From Nocardia panacis (GTDB taxonomy: Bacteria; Actinomycetota; Actinomycetes; Mycobacteriales; Mycobacteriaceae), in the NCBI RefSeq assembly GCF_003598715.1, contig NZ_QZFU01000036.1, positions 124,001 through 188,000 on the forward strand: DNA of 64,000 nt, written 5' to 3'. The notes beneath the pieces were generated by a model. The model did not search any database. It saw only the letters and a program-made list of their open reading frames with translations, and had not been told where the DNA came from. How positions within the stretch are numbered: position 1 is the first letter of the stretch; each line of letters starts with the position of its first letter. A program made the position numbers and the translations under genes. Positions 44,601 through 52,994 of this stretch are shown piece by piece.

Positions 44601-45446
44601 CTCACAGTCGTGCGCTCCCACCTCGGCACGGTCGGCGATGTGGTGCGATCGGTACGCGCTCGGATCGCGGACGCACTCGACGGCCCGCCGGTGCCCTACC
44701 ACCGGTTGGTCGCCGGGATCAGAAGCGAACGGGGCGCCGCACCGTACTGCGAGGTCCTGCTCAGCGGATACGGCTCCGCCGCCGCGGACATTCCGCTCGG
44801 CGCGCACCGCCTGACCCGGCTGCGGGTGCCTGCCGCCCTCCGACGTCAGGGGCACCCGATCGTCGTCACCGCCCACGACGTGGGTGCGCCCTTCGACCTC
44901 GACCTCTGCTACCAGGGTGAGCGGGTGAGCCGGGCCGGGGCCGAGGCGCTCGCGGCCTGCCTGCGGGATGCGCTGCTCACCGTGGTAGGCGCGGGAGAGG
45001 CACCCCGCACCACCGAAATGGTGGCGGCGCAACAGGTTCCGACCGTGGCAACGATACTGACCGCCGGACCGGCGGCGCCCGCGAACGGCGCACCGAGATC
45101 CGTCCCCGCCATGCTCGAATTCGCCGCCGCGACCGCGCATTCGGCACCCGTGGTGCAGTCCCGGTTCGAATCGGCCGCACCCGAATCCCGCACGGGGTCC
45201 CGCGATCCCGTCCGGTCGGCCGACCTCGCGGACGAGATCCGCCGCAGCTGGCTCGACGTGCTCGACGCGACGGACCTCGGACTCGACGACAACTTCTTCG
45301 ACGTCGGCGGCGATTCGGCCAAACTCATCGCGGTCCACGCCGAACTCGAGCGATTGCTCGGCCGGGAGGTGCCGATCGGCGTGCTGTTCGCCTGCCCGAC
45401 CATCCGCGAACTCGCCGATCACCTCGAAGCGGAGGGACCGTCGTGA
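41667..45446 (+). CDS. NRPS with unusual (C-remnant)-A-C-PCP order
   Basis: 1259 residues (ATG 41667; ATG 41676 equally possible). An N-terminal stretch of about 190 residues looks like the C-terminal half of a condensation domain. The A domain (about 195-690) has YTSGTTGKPKG, YGITEATIHATF, RTGDLARRRLDG and TGKLDRRG. Residues read by eye from the pocket give D-F-W-C-I-G-M-I-H, close to the threonine code DFWNIGMVHK. A full C domain (about 705-1130) with HHLITDEGS follows directly, and the PCP (DNFFDVGGDSAK, Ser about 1216) is at the end. No PCP lies between A and C. The stop overlaps the PKS start (GTGA). Confidence 0.88.
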   Translation: MPTMTDEFFADLSGARAIGPTTVLERVVLIPDPTEYRTADCLVAFVALLSWCLCTDHSVLRIDDSAGGVNASRTLPLPLDGATAVADLHRLLAPEIPSTGAIRVRCLDRDAAVVPLGLSVAMSRSGRPDRVSLTVEGRHPHQGRLCDLAGNLATLLGRVRSHTGTLADLDPFDGTQLTAMKSRWQQANPVLPMITVPELIARHAHHRPEAPALTYRGDTISYRALWAEVSELANKLTDRGVRPGDKVAALLGPGPAGVRCFLATMLAGGCHVPVDRRMPQARRDHLLADSGAGYLLDPDAEEPVTETGAPHAPSDPDLAYQLYTSGTTGKPKGIGISHRNLTHLLANPELPLDLRPDDVWTLFHSYSFDFSVWEILGCLATGGRLVVLDAENVMDPSRLRVTLQREGVTVFCHTPSAFARIIAVDERDPLPLPRLRYVIFGGEKLEPPPLLSWRLHHPDVRLINMYGITEATIHATFHELSDEDLCEVRSPIGLPLPGTALYLVDPDTGRRLVPDGAVGEIWLGGTGIAAGYHNLPELTEQRFPTGVLGEDRLLRTGDLARRRLDGRLEYLARADDQFQWHGHRIEPGDIESALREHRLVANAAVVMSGRSGGLIAAFVVARAEADSTGPPTKQQLSEHLRTRLPQYMVPHVFHFVAALPLTDTGKLDRRGLIAIDESGGPDAVSHRPAVQRDRRESDAEQIPAAVARIPVEPLSAVQERIFIADRLAGVPNGYVETLAWRVGGGPIELAALRAALTALTERHRLLRTGFVVDRGRVRAVAGSAWEPAVRVIEVSEPPEFGATLSTPMVPASGRLLEAVVVRARGAEDVLVLHQHHLITDEGSLGPLMDDLDRCYRAARAGAPATQWPGAQYADLPPEPEPEAGALAAATESLAGVPISILPPVHAVAPDGRIAVEVPVARQVLRSACRTYGAPAHTLIAAALALALHRWLETPDITFGSVVSTHAEGAGAAIGPQFDLTVVRSHLGTVGDVVRSVRARIADALDGPPVPYHRLVAGIRSERGAAPYCEVLLSGYGSAAADIPLGAHRLTRLRVPAALRRQGHPIVVTAHDVGAPFDLDLCYQGERVSRAGAEALAACLRDALLTVVGAGEAPRTTEMVAAQQVPTVATILTAGPAAPANGAPRSVPAMLEFAAATAHSAPVVQSRFESAAPESRTGSRDPVRSADLADEIRRSWLDVLDATDLGLDDNFFDVGGDSAKLIAVHAELERLLGREVPIGVLFACPTIRELADHLEAEGPS

Positions 45447-48400
45447 CCGCGCCCGTTGCCGTGATCGGCCTGGCCTGCCGCTTTCCCGGCGCCGCCGACG
45501 CCGCGCAGTTGTGGCGACTGCTGTGTTCGGGATCCGACGCCATCACCCGAGGTCCCGGCGACCGTCCGACGCGCGTCGCCGCCTACGGCACGCTCGACGA
45601 CGGACACGCCTTCGACGGCGCCTTCTTCGGGTACTCGCGCGCCGACGCGGCCAGGATCGATGCCCAGCAGCGCGTCTTCCTCGAGGTCGCGGCCCAGGCC
45701 ATCGACAATGCCGCGATCGATCCGACCCGCCCCGGCCACCGCATCGGCGTCTTCGCCGGATCCGATCCGCCGCACCCCAGCGAGGCCGACGAAACCTATT
45801 GGGACAAGGACTTTCTCACCAGCCGCGTGGCCTACAAGCTGGGACTGACCGGGCCTGCGATGACGGTCCAGTCCGGCTGTTCGACCTCGCTGTCGGCCGT
45901 CCATGTGGCATGTCAGAGCCTACGGTCGGGTGAATGCGATATCGCGGTGGCAGGCGGGGTCCGCATCGCCGAGGACTCGACCGGATACCCCTACCTGGCG
46001 GGCGGCATCCTCGCTCCCGACGGCTATTGCAGGCCCTTCGACCACGCCGCCGCGGGCACCGTGCCCGGCGAAGGGGCCGGCGCGGTCGTGCTGTGCCCGC
46101 TGAACGACGCGCTGGCCGCCGGATACGAGATCGACGCCGTCATCCGCGGGTCGGCCTGCACCAACGACGGTTCGCACCGGGTCGGGTTCACCGCGCCCTC
46201 CCCGCGCGGCCAGGCCGAGTCCGTCCGCGCGGCACAGCGGCTCGCCGGGGTCACCCCGGAGGAGATCGGCTACATCGAAGCCCACGGCACCGGAACACAA
46301 TTGGGCGACCCGATCGAGGTCGAAGCCCTCGCCGCGGTCTTCCACGACCTGCCCGCGGGCGAACACTGCGCCCTCGGCTCGGTGAAGGGCCACCTCGGCC
46401 ACACCGGCTGCGCCAGCGGGATCGCCTCCCTCATCAAGACGATTCTGATGCTGCGCCACGGACAATTGGTCCCCACCGCCAATTTCACCGCCCCGAACCG
46501 ACTGCTGCACCTGGACCGCACCCCGTTCTTCATTCCCACCACCGCCCAACCCTGGACGACACCGCGCCTGGCCGGGGTCACCTCGATCGGCATGGGCGGC
46601 ACCAATGTGCACGCCATCGTCTCCGGCCCGGTCGACCGGCCCGCACCGAGCGCCCCGACCGCCTCGGCCACCCGGATCCTCACCCTGTCCACCCCCGCCG
46701 CCGACACCCTCCCGCGCTACCGCCGCGAGATCGCCGACGCACCGAACACCGCCGCGACGCCGAATTCCACTGCTACGACCGGTTTTTCACCAGAAGACCT
46801 CGCCGACACGGCGTGGACGCTGGCCGCGGGCCGACGCGACCATCCGTGGCGCACCGCGGTGGTGGCACGCACCCCCGACGAGGCCGAACACGCGCTGTCC
46901 GGAGCGGTCGAACCAGTACGCGCCACCGACAGACCCAAGGCCGTGCTGCTGTTTCCGGGTCAGGGATCGTGGCGACCGGAGGCGGTGCGGCTCGCGTGCG
47001 AGCGGCTGCCCGCGGTGGCGGAGGTGTACGACGCCGCATCCGCCCTGGTGCGCGAACAGTTCGGAATCGACCTCGCCGACGGCGGACCCGACGCGCCGAA
47101 TACGGTCACCGAGCAGGTCGGCCTGTTGGCCCTCGGGTACGGACTGGCAGTCCAGCTGCGGAACTGGGGTGCGCGGCCCGTCGCCGCGCTCGGCTCCAGT
47201 CTCGGCGAATACACCGCCGCGACCGCGGCCGGGCTGTGGACGCTCGAGGACGCACTCGAGATCGTCGCCCGCCGCGCCATGGCCATGGCCGCCTGCCCGC
47301 CGGGCGCGATGCTCGCGGTGCGCAGGGCCGCCGCCGAACTCGGGCCGTTCCCGCCGGAGGTGTCCCTGGCCATCGACGGCGTCGACCTGGCCGTCGTCTC
47401 GGGACCCGAGCACGAGATCGAGCAGTATCGGAAACTCTTGGAACACCACGGCATTCGCAGCAAGCCGCTGGCCACCGCACTGGCCTTCCACGCACCGGCC
47501 ATGCGTGCGGCCGCGGCGGAACTCGAGCGGGTCATCCGGGCCGCGCCGACCGGCCGACTGCATTTCCCCGTCCTGTCCAACCGCGACGGCGGCCCACTGT
47601 CCGACGAGCGTGCGCGGCAGCCCGGCTACTGGGTCGAACAGATGCTCGGCACCGTCCGGCTGGCCGACAATGTCGGACAACTGCTGTCTCGCGGGGACCG
47701 GCTGTTCCTCGAACTCGGCCCCGGCGCCGCGCTTTCCGGCGCACTGCGCCGCCACCCGGACTGGCAGGCCGACAATCGCGTCATCGCACTACCCGGATCC
47801 GGGAACGAGCACGACCTCGCCCGATCCATCGCCGATCTTTGGCAGGTCGGCGCGCACGTCGAACCGACGGTGCTGGCCGGACCCGGACCGTACCGGCTGC
47901 GTCATCTGCCCGGTCCGCCATTCACGCGGACAGCGCAGGCCGCGGCCGTCGAACCGGTTGCCGCAGAACGCACCAGCCCCGCGAGCCCAACCTTCACCTG
48001 GCCTGGAACCGGTGGCGGCAGTAGTGCCGCGGCCGGTCCGCGCGGCGAACATGGGAGCCTGCAGCAACCCGGAACCACAAGTTCGACCGGAACCGGACCC
48101 GAAACACAGGGTTCCGCACTCGAAACGATCGCAACCGCAGCGGCCCTCGGCCTGCCAACAGCCGACAACAGCGAGTCGCCCACACACGAACGACTGAGCA
48201 TCGCAACACAATTCGACCACACCGATACGGTTGCGCGCACGGTCCTGAACGCCTGGCACGAATCCCTCGGTGTCGACACCTTCGAACCCGACGACGACTA
48301 CTACCGCCTCGGCGGCGATTCGCTCGGTGTGCTGCATCTGCTCGATCGCCTTGCCACCGAACTCGAGATCACCATCCCGGTAGAGGATTTCACCGCGCAC

Positions 48401-49192
48401 CCCACTCTCGGCAACCTCGTCGAGTTGGCTCGTGCCACAGCCGTTCCCGTGACCTCGCACCACGAACCGATCACCCGACCGGTCGTCCTGACCACGGGCA
48501 GCCGCACCCCGATCTTCTTCGTTCCCGCGCTGACCGGAGGACCACTCGCCTACGCGCGCATCGCGGCGGCGCTCCCGGACCGCGCCTGCTTCGGGCTCAG
48601 ACCGCCCGACCGGTCCACCAGTCCGGTGCGCGGCCTCGCCGACCTGGCCACCTACTACCTGGCCCAGCTCGACACGACAGCGGAATTCGTCCTCGCCGGT
48701 TGGTCCCTCGGCGCCACCGTCGCCCACGAGCTGACCCGGCAGGCGAATCTCCTCGGCATCCACCCCGAACGACTGATCATGATCGACGGACATCCGGCGC
48801 GCTTCGGCCTGCCGGGGCTGCTCTCCCCCGAGCATCTGGCCGTCGCCCTCCCCGGCCTGCGCGAACTGCGTGCGGCTCGGCGCGGCCGAAAGCTCGACGC
48901 CCGCAATCGAACCGGCCTGTCGAGCCCGCAGGAGGCGGCGGCGGCCACCGCCGATCTCACCGCCCTGCTGCGCTATCACCCCCGGCCCGTCCCCGTCCCG
49001 ACCACCATTCTGCGCGCGGGACGCACCGCGGCCCAATGCGACCGGCTGGCAACCCATTTGGCCGGACTCTATCCCGGTGGGGTGCAGGTGCTCCCGCAAC
49101 CCGGCGACCACTACGCCCTCCTCACCGACACGGGTGCGCGGTTCATCGCCCGCACCATCGACACCGTCCTCGAGCAGGGAGCAGCACCATGA
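45443..49192 (+). CDS. type I PKS module KS-AT-CP-TE
   Basis: 1249 residues from GTG 45443. KS (1-400) has Cys about 146 in QSGCSTSL, which is unusual against DTACSSSL, then EAHGTGTQLGDP and VKGHLGHTG. AT (about 500-830) has GQGSW and GSSLGEYTAA (Ser about 586, with Ser where GHSxGE has His) and LAFHAPAM, nearest to malonyl-type HAFHS. The carrier domain has LGGDSLGV (Ser about 960) and the thioesterase has AGWSLGATVAH (Ser about 1088). There is no KR, DH or ER, so one malonyl extension should leave a beta-keto group before release. A disordered linker of about 100 residues separates AT from CP. Confidence 0.9.
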   Translation: MTAPVAVIGLACRFPGAADAAQLWRLLCSGSDAITRGPGDRPTRVAAYGTLDDGHAFDGAFFGYSRADAARIDAQQRVFLEVAAQAIDNAAIDPTRPGHRIGVFAGSDPPHPSEADETYWDKDFLTSRVAYKLGLTGPAMTVQSGCSTSLSAVHVACQSLRSGECDIAVAGGVRIAEDSTGYPYLAGGILAPDGYCRPFDHAAAGTVPGEGAGAVVLCPLNDALAAGYEIDAVIRGSACTNDGSHRVGFTAPSPRGQAESVRAAQRLAGVTPEEIGYIEAHGTGTQLGDPIEVEALAAVFHDLPAGEHCALGSVKGHLGHTGCASGIASLIKTILMLRHGQLVPTANFTAPNRLLHLDRTPFFIPTTAQPWTTPRLAGVTSIGMGGTNVHAIVSGPVDRPAPSAPTASATRILTLSTPAADTLPRYRREIADAPNTAATPNSTATTGFSPEDLADTAWTLAAGRRDHPWRTAVVARTPDEAEHALSGAVEPVRATDRPKAVLLFPGQGSWRPEAVRLACERLPAVAEVYDAASALVREQFGIDLADGGPDAPNTVTEQVGLLALGYGLAVQLRNWGARPVAALGSSLGEYTAATAAGLWTLEDALEIVARRAMAMAACPPGAMLAVRRAAAELGPFPPEVSLAIDGVDLAVVSGPEHEIEQYRKLLEHHGIRSKPLATALAFHAPAMRAAAAELERVIRAAPTGRLHFPVLSNRDGGPLSDERARQPGYWVEQMLGTVRLADNVGQLLSRGDRLFLELGPGAALSGALRRHPDWQADNRVIALPGSGNEHDLARSIADLWQVGAHVEPTVLAGPGPYRLRHLPGPPFTRTAQAAAVEPVAAERTSPASPTFTWPGTGGGSSAAAGPRGEHGSLQQPGTTSSTGTGPETQGSALETIATAAALGLPTADNSESPTHERLSIATQFDHTDTVARTVLNAWHESLGVDTFEPDDDYYRLGGDSLGVLHLLDRLATELEITIPVEDFTAHPTLGNLVELARATAVPVTSHHEPITRPVVLTTGSRTPIFFVPALTGGPLAYARIAAALPDRACFGLRPPDRSTSPVRGLADLATYYLAQLDTTAEFVLAGWSLGATVAHELTRQANLLGIHPERLIMIDGHPARFGLPGLLSPEHLAVALPGLRELRAARRGRKLDARNRTGLSSPQEAAAATADLTALLRYHPRPVPVPTTILRAGRTAAQCDRLATHLAGLYPGGVQVLPQPGDHYALLTDTGARFIARTIDTVLEQGAAP

Positions 49193-50667
49193 CAGTCGCC
49201 CAGAATGTGCTCAATCGAGCTGCCACACAACCGAATTGCCTTGCCATCGAGGATGAGGACGGTGCGCTCACCTACGGTGAGCTGGCGCGGGCGGCGCTGC
49301 GCGGCGCGACGCTGCTGACCCGGCACGGTCCGCCGGGCAGCCCGGTCACGGTGCGTGTGAACAGAATGCGCGATCACATTGTGGCGGCACTCGGGGCGAT
49401 GCTGGCCGGACGGCCCTACGTCCCGCTGGACCCGTTGGATCCGGCGCGACGCGTCCATCGATTCCTGTATCCCCCATTGATCGGCACCGTCATCACCGAT
49501 GATCCCGAGCTGTCCGGGGAGCACATCGTGGGCATGGACGACCTGCGCGCGAGCGAGCCCGCCCCCCGGCCGAGCCCGCCCATCGCGCAAGCCTTCGTCA
49601 TTCGCACCTCCGGATCCACCGGGGTGCCGAAGGGCGTCGTGGTCGGGCACGCCAGCCTGACCAACCTCATCGACTGGCACAACCGCACCTATCGGGTCGC
49701 CACGGGGACGCGCCAATTGCAGACCGCCAACCCCGGATTCGACGCGGCGGTCTGGGAGATCTGGCCGTGCCTGTCCGCGGGTGCGACGGTGGTCGTCGCG
49801 CCCGCGGAGATCCGGCTCTCGCCGGGCGGCATCATCGACTTCGGGCGCGAACACCGCATCGACCTGCTGTTCAGCCCCTCGCCCATCGCCGAACTCATCG
49901 TGGACCTCGACGCCGACGACGCCATCACCTGGCACACCCTGCTCACCGGCGGCGATGTGCTGCGTTTGAATCGGATCCCCAGCGGATGGTCGGTCGTCAA
50001 CCACTACGGGACCGCCGAGGCCACCGTCATCACCACCGCGCACACCATCGACGCACTCCCCGACAACGGGCTCCCGGCCATCGGGCACCCGATCGACGGC
50101 GCGTTCGTCCGGTTGCTGGACGAGGCAGGCCGGGAGGTGCCGCCTGGCACAATCGGCGAACTCTACGTCGGCGGTCGGGTGCTGGCCGAGGGCTACCTGG
50201 CCCAACCCGAGGAAACCGCACAGGTTTTCGTGCACGAACCCGAGCACGGCAGCCGCTGGTACCGCACCGGTGACCTGGCCGCACGCGATGCGGACGGCCT
50301 GCTGTATTTCCATGGTCGCCGCAGCGTCGAGCAGTTGAATATCCGCGGGGTACGCATGGAGGTCGGGGAGGTCGAGGCGGCGCTCATCCGCCATCCCGGC
50401 ATCCACGACGCCGCCGTCGCGCCGATCGGCCCGCCCGGCGCGGATCGGATCCTCGCCGCGCTGATCGTCGCCGACGACACCGTGCCCGCGCCGGGCCGGT
50501 TGCGCCGAGATCTGGCGGGTGAACTTCCGACCGCGCTGATCCCGACCCGCCTGGTCCGCGTGCCCGCCATCCCCCTCACACCCAACGGCAAGATCGACCG
50601 CCGCGCCGTGCTCGAGGTCCTCGAGGGCGAGCAGCCGCACCATCGACCCGACAGGAGTATCGCGTGA
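49189..50667 (+). CDS. stand-alone NRPS adenylation domain, leucine-like code
   Basis: 492 residues from ATG 49189 (ATGA overlap with the PKS stop). Core motifs: RTSGSTGVPKGVVVGH, YGTAEATVITTAH, GELYVGGRVLAEGYL, WYRTGDLAARDADG and PNGKIDRRA with the C-terminal Lys. Pocket residues read by eye are D-A-W-F-L-G-H-V-I(-K), close to the leucine code DAWFLGNVVK, so a hydrophobic aliphatic residue is likely. It should load the free PCP encoded next. Confidence 0.88.
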   Translation: MTVAQNVLNRAATQPNCLAIEDEDGALTYGELARAALRGATLLTRHGPPGSPVTVRVNRMRDHIVAALGAMLAGRPYVPLDPLDPARRVHRFLYPPLIGTVITDDPELSGEHIVGMDDLRASEPAPRPSPPIAQAFVIRTSGSTGVPKGVVVGHASLTNLIDWHNRTYRVATGTRQLQTANPGFDAAVWEIWPCLSAGATVVVAPAEIRLSPGGIIDFGREHRIDLLFSPSPIAELIVDLDADDAITWHTLLTGGDVLRLNRIPSGWSVVNHYGTAEATVITTAHTIDALPDNGLPAIGHPIDGAFVRLLDEAGREVPPGTIGELYVGGRVLAEGYLAQPEETAQVFVHEPEHGSRWYRTGDLAARDADGLLYFHGRRSVEQLNIRGVRMEVGEVEAALIRHPGIHDAAVAPIGPPGADRILAALIVADDTVPAPGRLRRDLAGELPTALIPTRLVRVPAIPLTPNGKIDRRAVLEVLEGEQPHHRPDRSIA

Positions 50668-50906
50668 ATGAGAACGAGGACGCCGAAATGGCCGCCATGA
50701 CCACCATCTGGGCCGAGACGCTCGGCACCACGCCCGCGCCCGACGAGAACTTCTTCGATCTAGGCGGACACTCGCTGACGGCGGCGAAGATCATGCACCG
50801 CACCGAAGTGCGCACCGGAGTGCGACTGCCCGCCACCGTGCTCTACGACCACCCCACCGTTCGAGCGTTCGTGCGCGAACTGGCGCGCCGGACGACCGTC
50901 TCCTGA
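50664..50906 (+). CDS. free peptidyl carrier protein
   Basis: 80 residues from GTG 50664 (GTGA overlap). The 4'-phosphopantetheine site is FFDLGGHSLTA, and the rest (ETLGTTPAPDENFF, LYDHPTVRAFVREL) is a standard PCP. Partner of the free A domain encoded at 49189-50667. How the bound residue enters the chain is unclear because no free C domain was seen. Confidence 0.9.
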   Translation: MNENEDAEMAAMTTIWAETLGTTPAPDENFFDLGGHSLTAAKIMHRTEVRTGVRLPATVLYDHPTVRAFVRELARRTTVS

Positions 50907-50916
50907 GGAGTCCACC

Positions 50917-51591
50917 ATGGAAATCAAGATCACCGCCAACCCCACGGCCACCGATCTCGTCGATGCGGTCGCCCGACTGAACGCCGAGTATCCGCTGACC
51001 AATCCGCTGCTGGAGCGTGGCCGCGCCGGCACGCTCACCGTGGCGCACCTGCGCGCTCTGGTGGCCGGGGAGATCCGGCTGCACCCGCCCGAGATGGGCA
51101 CCTACGGGGTGCTGATCGGCCGTTTCCCCTTCGTCCCCGCCGCACCGTATTTCGGCAAGCTGGCCAGTATGGTCTACGGCGCGACCCCGCGCCTGATGCA
51201 CTGCGCCGCGGAGCTCGGACTCGACGACGACGAGATCGACGCGCGCACCGTCGGTCTGCCCAACTACGCCTACAACGGGGTCATGTCCTGGCTCGGCCAG
51301 TACGGCAGCACCTCCGCCGCCGCCCTCGCCGCCCTGGTCGATATCGAGATCTACTACCGCGACACCTTCGAACTACTCGACCTCATCCGCGCCAGGGGCC
51401 TCGACGCCCCCAAACCGTTCATGGACTACTACGCCAACGGCGAACCGGGACAATGGGAAGACGGCGCGCTGGAAGTGATCCAGCACGGCCTGGACTCCGG
51501 CGACAACCCGCGCGACACCGTCCACGCGGGCCGCCTCATGGCCGAATGCATCGAACAATTCTGGATCGGTGTCGATGCCAACGCCCGCTGA
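50917..51591 (+). CDS. TenA/haem-oxygenase-fold protein 2
   Basis: 224 residues from ATG 50917 with GAGGAG upstream. Paralogue of the protein encoded at 40848-41528, sharing the LLERGRAGTL start and the HPPE segment; both end in an alpha-helix with GRLMAECIEQFW or GRQMDEAIGGYW. EIRLHPPE gives an E-x3-H-x2-E spacing that could be metal-binding, unproven. It sits in the plus-strand operon after the PCP. Reaction unknown. Confidence 0.65.
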   Translation: MEIKITANPTATDLVDAVARLNAEYPLTNPLLERGRAGTLTVAHLRALVAGEIRLHPPEMGTYGVLIGRFPFVPAAPYFGKLASMVYGATPRLMHCAAELGLDDDEIDARTVGLPNYAYNGVMSWLGQYGSTSAAALAALVDIEIYYRDTFELLDLIRARGLDAPKPFMDYYANGEPGQWEDGALEVIQHGLDSGDNPRDTVHAGRLMAECIEQFWIGVDANAR

Positions 51592-51618
51592 GCGACCGGC
51601 GCACACCTCGGACCCCGA

Positions 51619-52581
51619 TTACCAACTGAGGGTCAGTTTGCCGAAGAACTCACCTGCCGCCAGGCGTCGCAGTGCGAGGCGGGCCTGGTCGAACGGGTAG
51701 GCGGTATCGATCAGCGGCCGCAGGCCGTTCTGCGCCATGAAGTCGAACAGTGCTGTCGCCTCCTCGGCGGTGCCGCTGGTCGAGCCGACGACGGACAGTT
51801 CGTAGGCGAAGATTCGGGTCAGGTGGGCTGCGGGGAGCGCGCCGGTGGTGGCGCCGGAAACCACCAGTGTGCCGCCGGGGCGCAGCGCGCGCAGGGAGTG
51901 GTTCCAGGTGGCGGCGCCGACGGTTTCCATCACCGCGTCGACGGGTGCGGGCAGCACCGCGCCGGACGGGAACGCTTGGTGCGCGCCGATCGCGAGGGCT
52001 CGGACACGTTTCGCTTCGGTTCGGGTCGTCACCCAGACGCGGTAGCCCGCCGCGCGGGCGAGCGCCACGAGCGCGGTCGCCACGCCGCCGCCCGCGCCTT
52101 GGATCAGAACCGTATGCCCCGGCCGTAATCCGGAGCGGGTGAACAACATTCGGTAGGCGGTGAGCCAGGCGCCGCACAGGCATGCCGCCTCTTCGAACGA
52201 GAAACCGGGCGGTTTGGGTATGAGCGTGTGCGCGGGCACCGCGACGGTGGTCGCGAAGGTGCCGTGGTGGCACTCCCCCAGAATGGTGCGCCGCGGATCC
52301 AGTGGCGCGTGCGCGTACTTGGGATCGAATACCAGCCCTGTAACCAGAACCTCCCGCCCGGACGGATCGATACCGGCGCAGTCCGAGCCCAGGACTATGG
52401 GATAGCGGTCCGCGGGCACGCCCGCACCGCGCAGGATCCAGAGTTCGTGATGGTTCAGTGACACGGCGCGCACCGCCACCGCCACCCATCCGTCGGGGAT
52501 CGGCGGGTCGGGGAAGGACCCGATCCGCACCGCCGACAGCGGGTCCTCCGGCGCCGGATGATCCGCCCAGACGGCCTTCAC
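51619..52581 (-). CDS. MDR-family oxidoreductase (zinc-type ADH fold)
   Basis: 320 residues from GTG 52581, 7 nt after the ACP stop. RAVSLNHHELWILRGAGVPADRYPIVLGSDCAG is the GroES-like part and LIQGAGGGVATALVALARAAGY the nucleotide-binding loop. Structural zinc cysteines are missing. Transcribed with the ACP gene from the SARP-type promoter at 52856. It may be a trans-acting enoyl or carbonyl reductase for an ACP-bound intermediate. Confidence 0.82.
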   Translation of the reverse strand: MKAVWADHPAPEDPLSAVRIGSFPDPPIPDGWVAVAVRAVSLNHHELWILRGAGVPADRYPIVLGSDCAGIDPSGREVLVTGLVFDPKYAHAPLDPRRTILGECHHGTFATTVAVPAHTLIPKPPGFSFEEAACLCGAWLTAYRMLFTRSGLRPGHTVLIQGAGGGVATALVALARAAGYRVWVTTRTEAKRVRALAIGAHQAFPSGAVLPAPVDAVMETVGAATWNHSLRALRPGGTLVVSGATTGALPAAHLTRIFAYELSVVGSTSGTAEEATALFDFMAQNGLRPLIDTAYPFDQARLALRRLAAGEFFGKLTLSW

Positions 52582-52588
52582 CGGACGG

Positions 52589-52849
52589 TCATGCCGAGTC
52601 CCCGCCGGGGACGGTTTCCAGAAATGCAGCGAACCGGTGCGGGGTGGGATGGTCGTAGACGGTGGCGGCCTTGACCGCGATCCCGGTGCGTCTGCGCAGT
52701 GCGGCCGTGAACTCGACGGTGAGAATGGAGTCCAGGCCCAACTCGGTGAACGTTTGGTCGGGGCTGATCTGGTCCGGGTCCATGATCAGCACTTCGGCCA
52801 CGGATTCGATTACCGGCGCCTCGAGTCTCGGACGAGCGTGTTGACTCAT
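52589..52849 (-). CDS. acyl carrier protein
   Basis: 86 residues from ATG 52849. The phosphopantetheine Ser is in ELGLDSILTVEF. No Shine-Dalgarno precedes the ATG; instead a -10-like GACGCT ends 6 nt before it, so the mRNA is probably leaderless. The frame is open to 52996, but that would overlap the methyltransferase start. Linker-like ends and VYDHPTPHRFAAFLE fit a discrete PKS/NRPS carrier. Confidence 0.85.
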   Translation of the reverse strand: MSQHARPRLEAPVIESVAEVLIMDPDQISPDQTFTELGLDSILTVEFTAALRRRTGIAVKAATVYDHPTPHRFAAFLETVPGGDSA

Positions 52850-52855
52850 CGGCGA

Positions 52856-52900
52856 AGCGTCGCCGAGCGGACTGACCGGGACGCTGACGACCCTGCTGAC
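52856..52900 (-). promoter_or_regulatory. SARP-type promoter, ACP side of a mirror-symmetric divergent site
   Basis: Minus-strand GTCAG cores at 52900-52896, 52888-52884 and 52876-52872 are spaced 12 bp. Ten nucleotides after the last TCAG comes GACGCT (52861-52856), then 6 nt to the ATG at 52849. Mirror image of 52909-52952 about position 52904. Confidence 0.65.
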
Positions 52901-52908
52901 GGTGTAGT

Positions 52909-52952
52909 TCAGCGTCGCTGTCAGTGGGCTGGTCACCGGTCGTTCGTAGGGT
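52909..52952 (+). promoter_or_regulatory. SARP-type promoter, methyltransferase side of a mirror-symmetric divergent site
   Basis: TCAG (52909), TCAG (52921) and TCAC (52933) are spaced 12 bp; 10 nt after the last comes TAGGGT (52947-52952), a consensus-like -10. Every element is at the same distance from 52904 as its partner on the other strand. Confidence 0.65.
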
Positions 52953-52994
52953 GGTGCGTTCGGTTTTGCGCGCCGAATCCCCCACGGAGGAATC

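Noticed and set aside
40848..45422. 1524-codon minus-strand open frame through the NRPS gene
   Set aside because: Only the last 226 codons (TenA-like protein with its own ribosome-binding site) look real; the rest is antisense to the NRPS.
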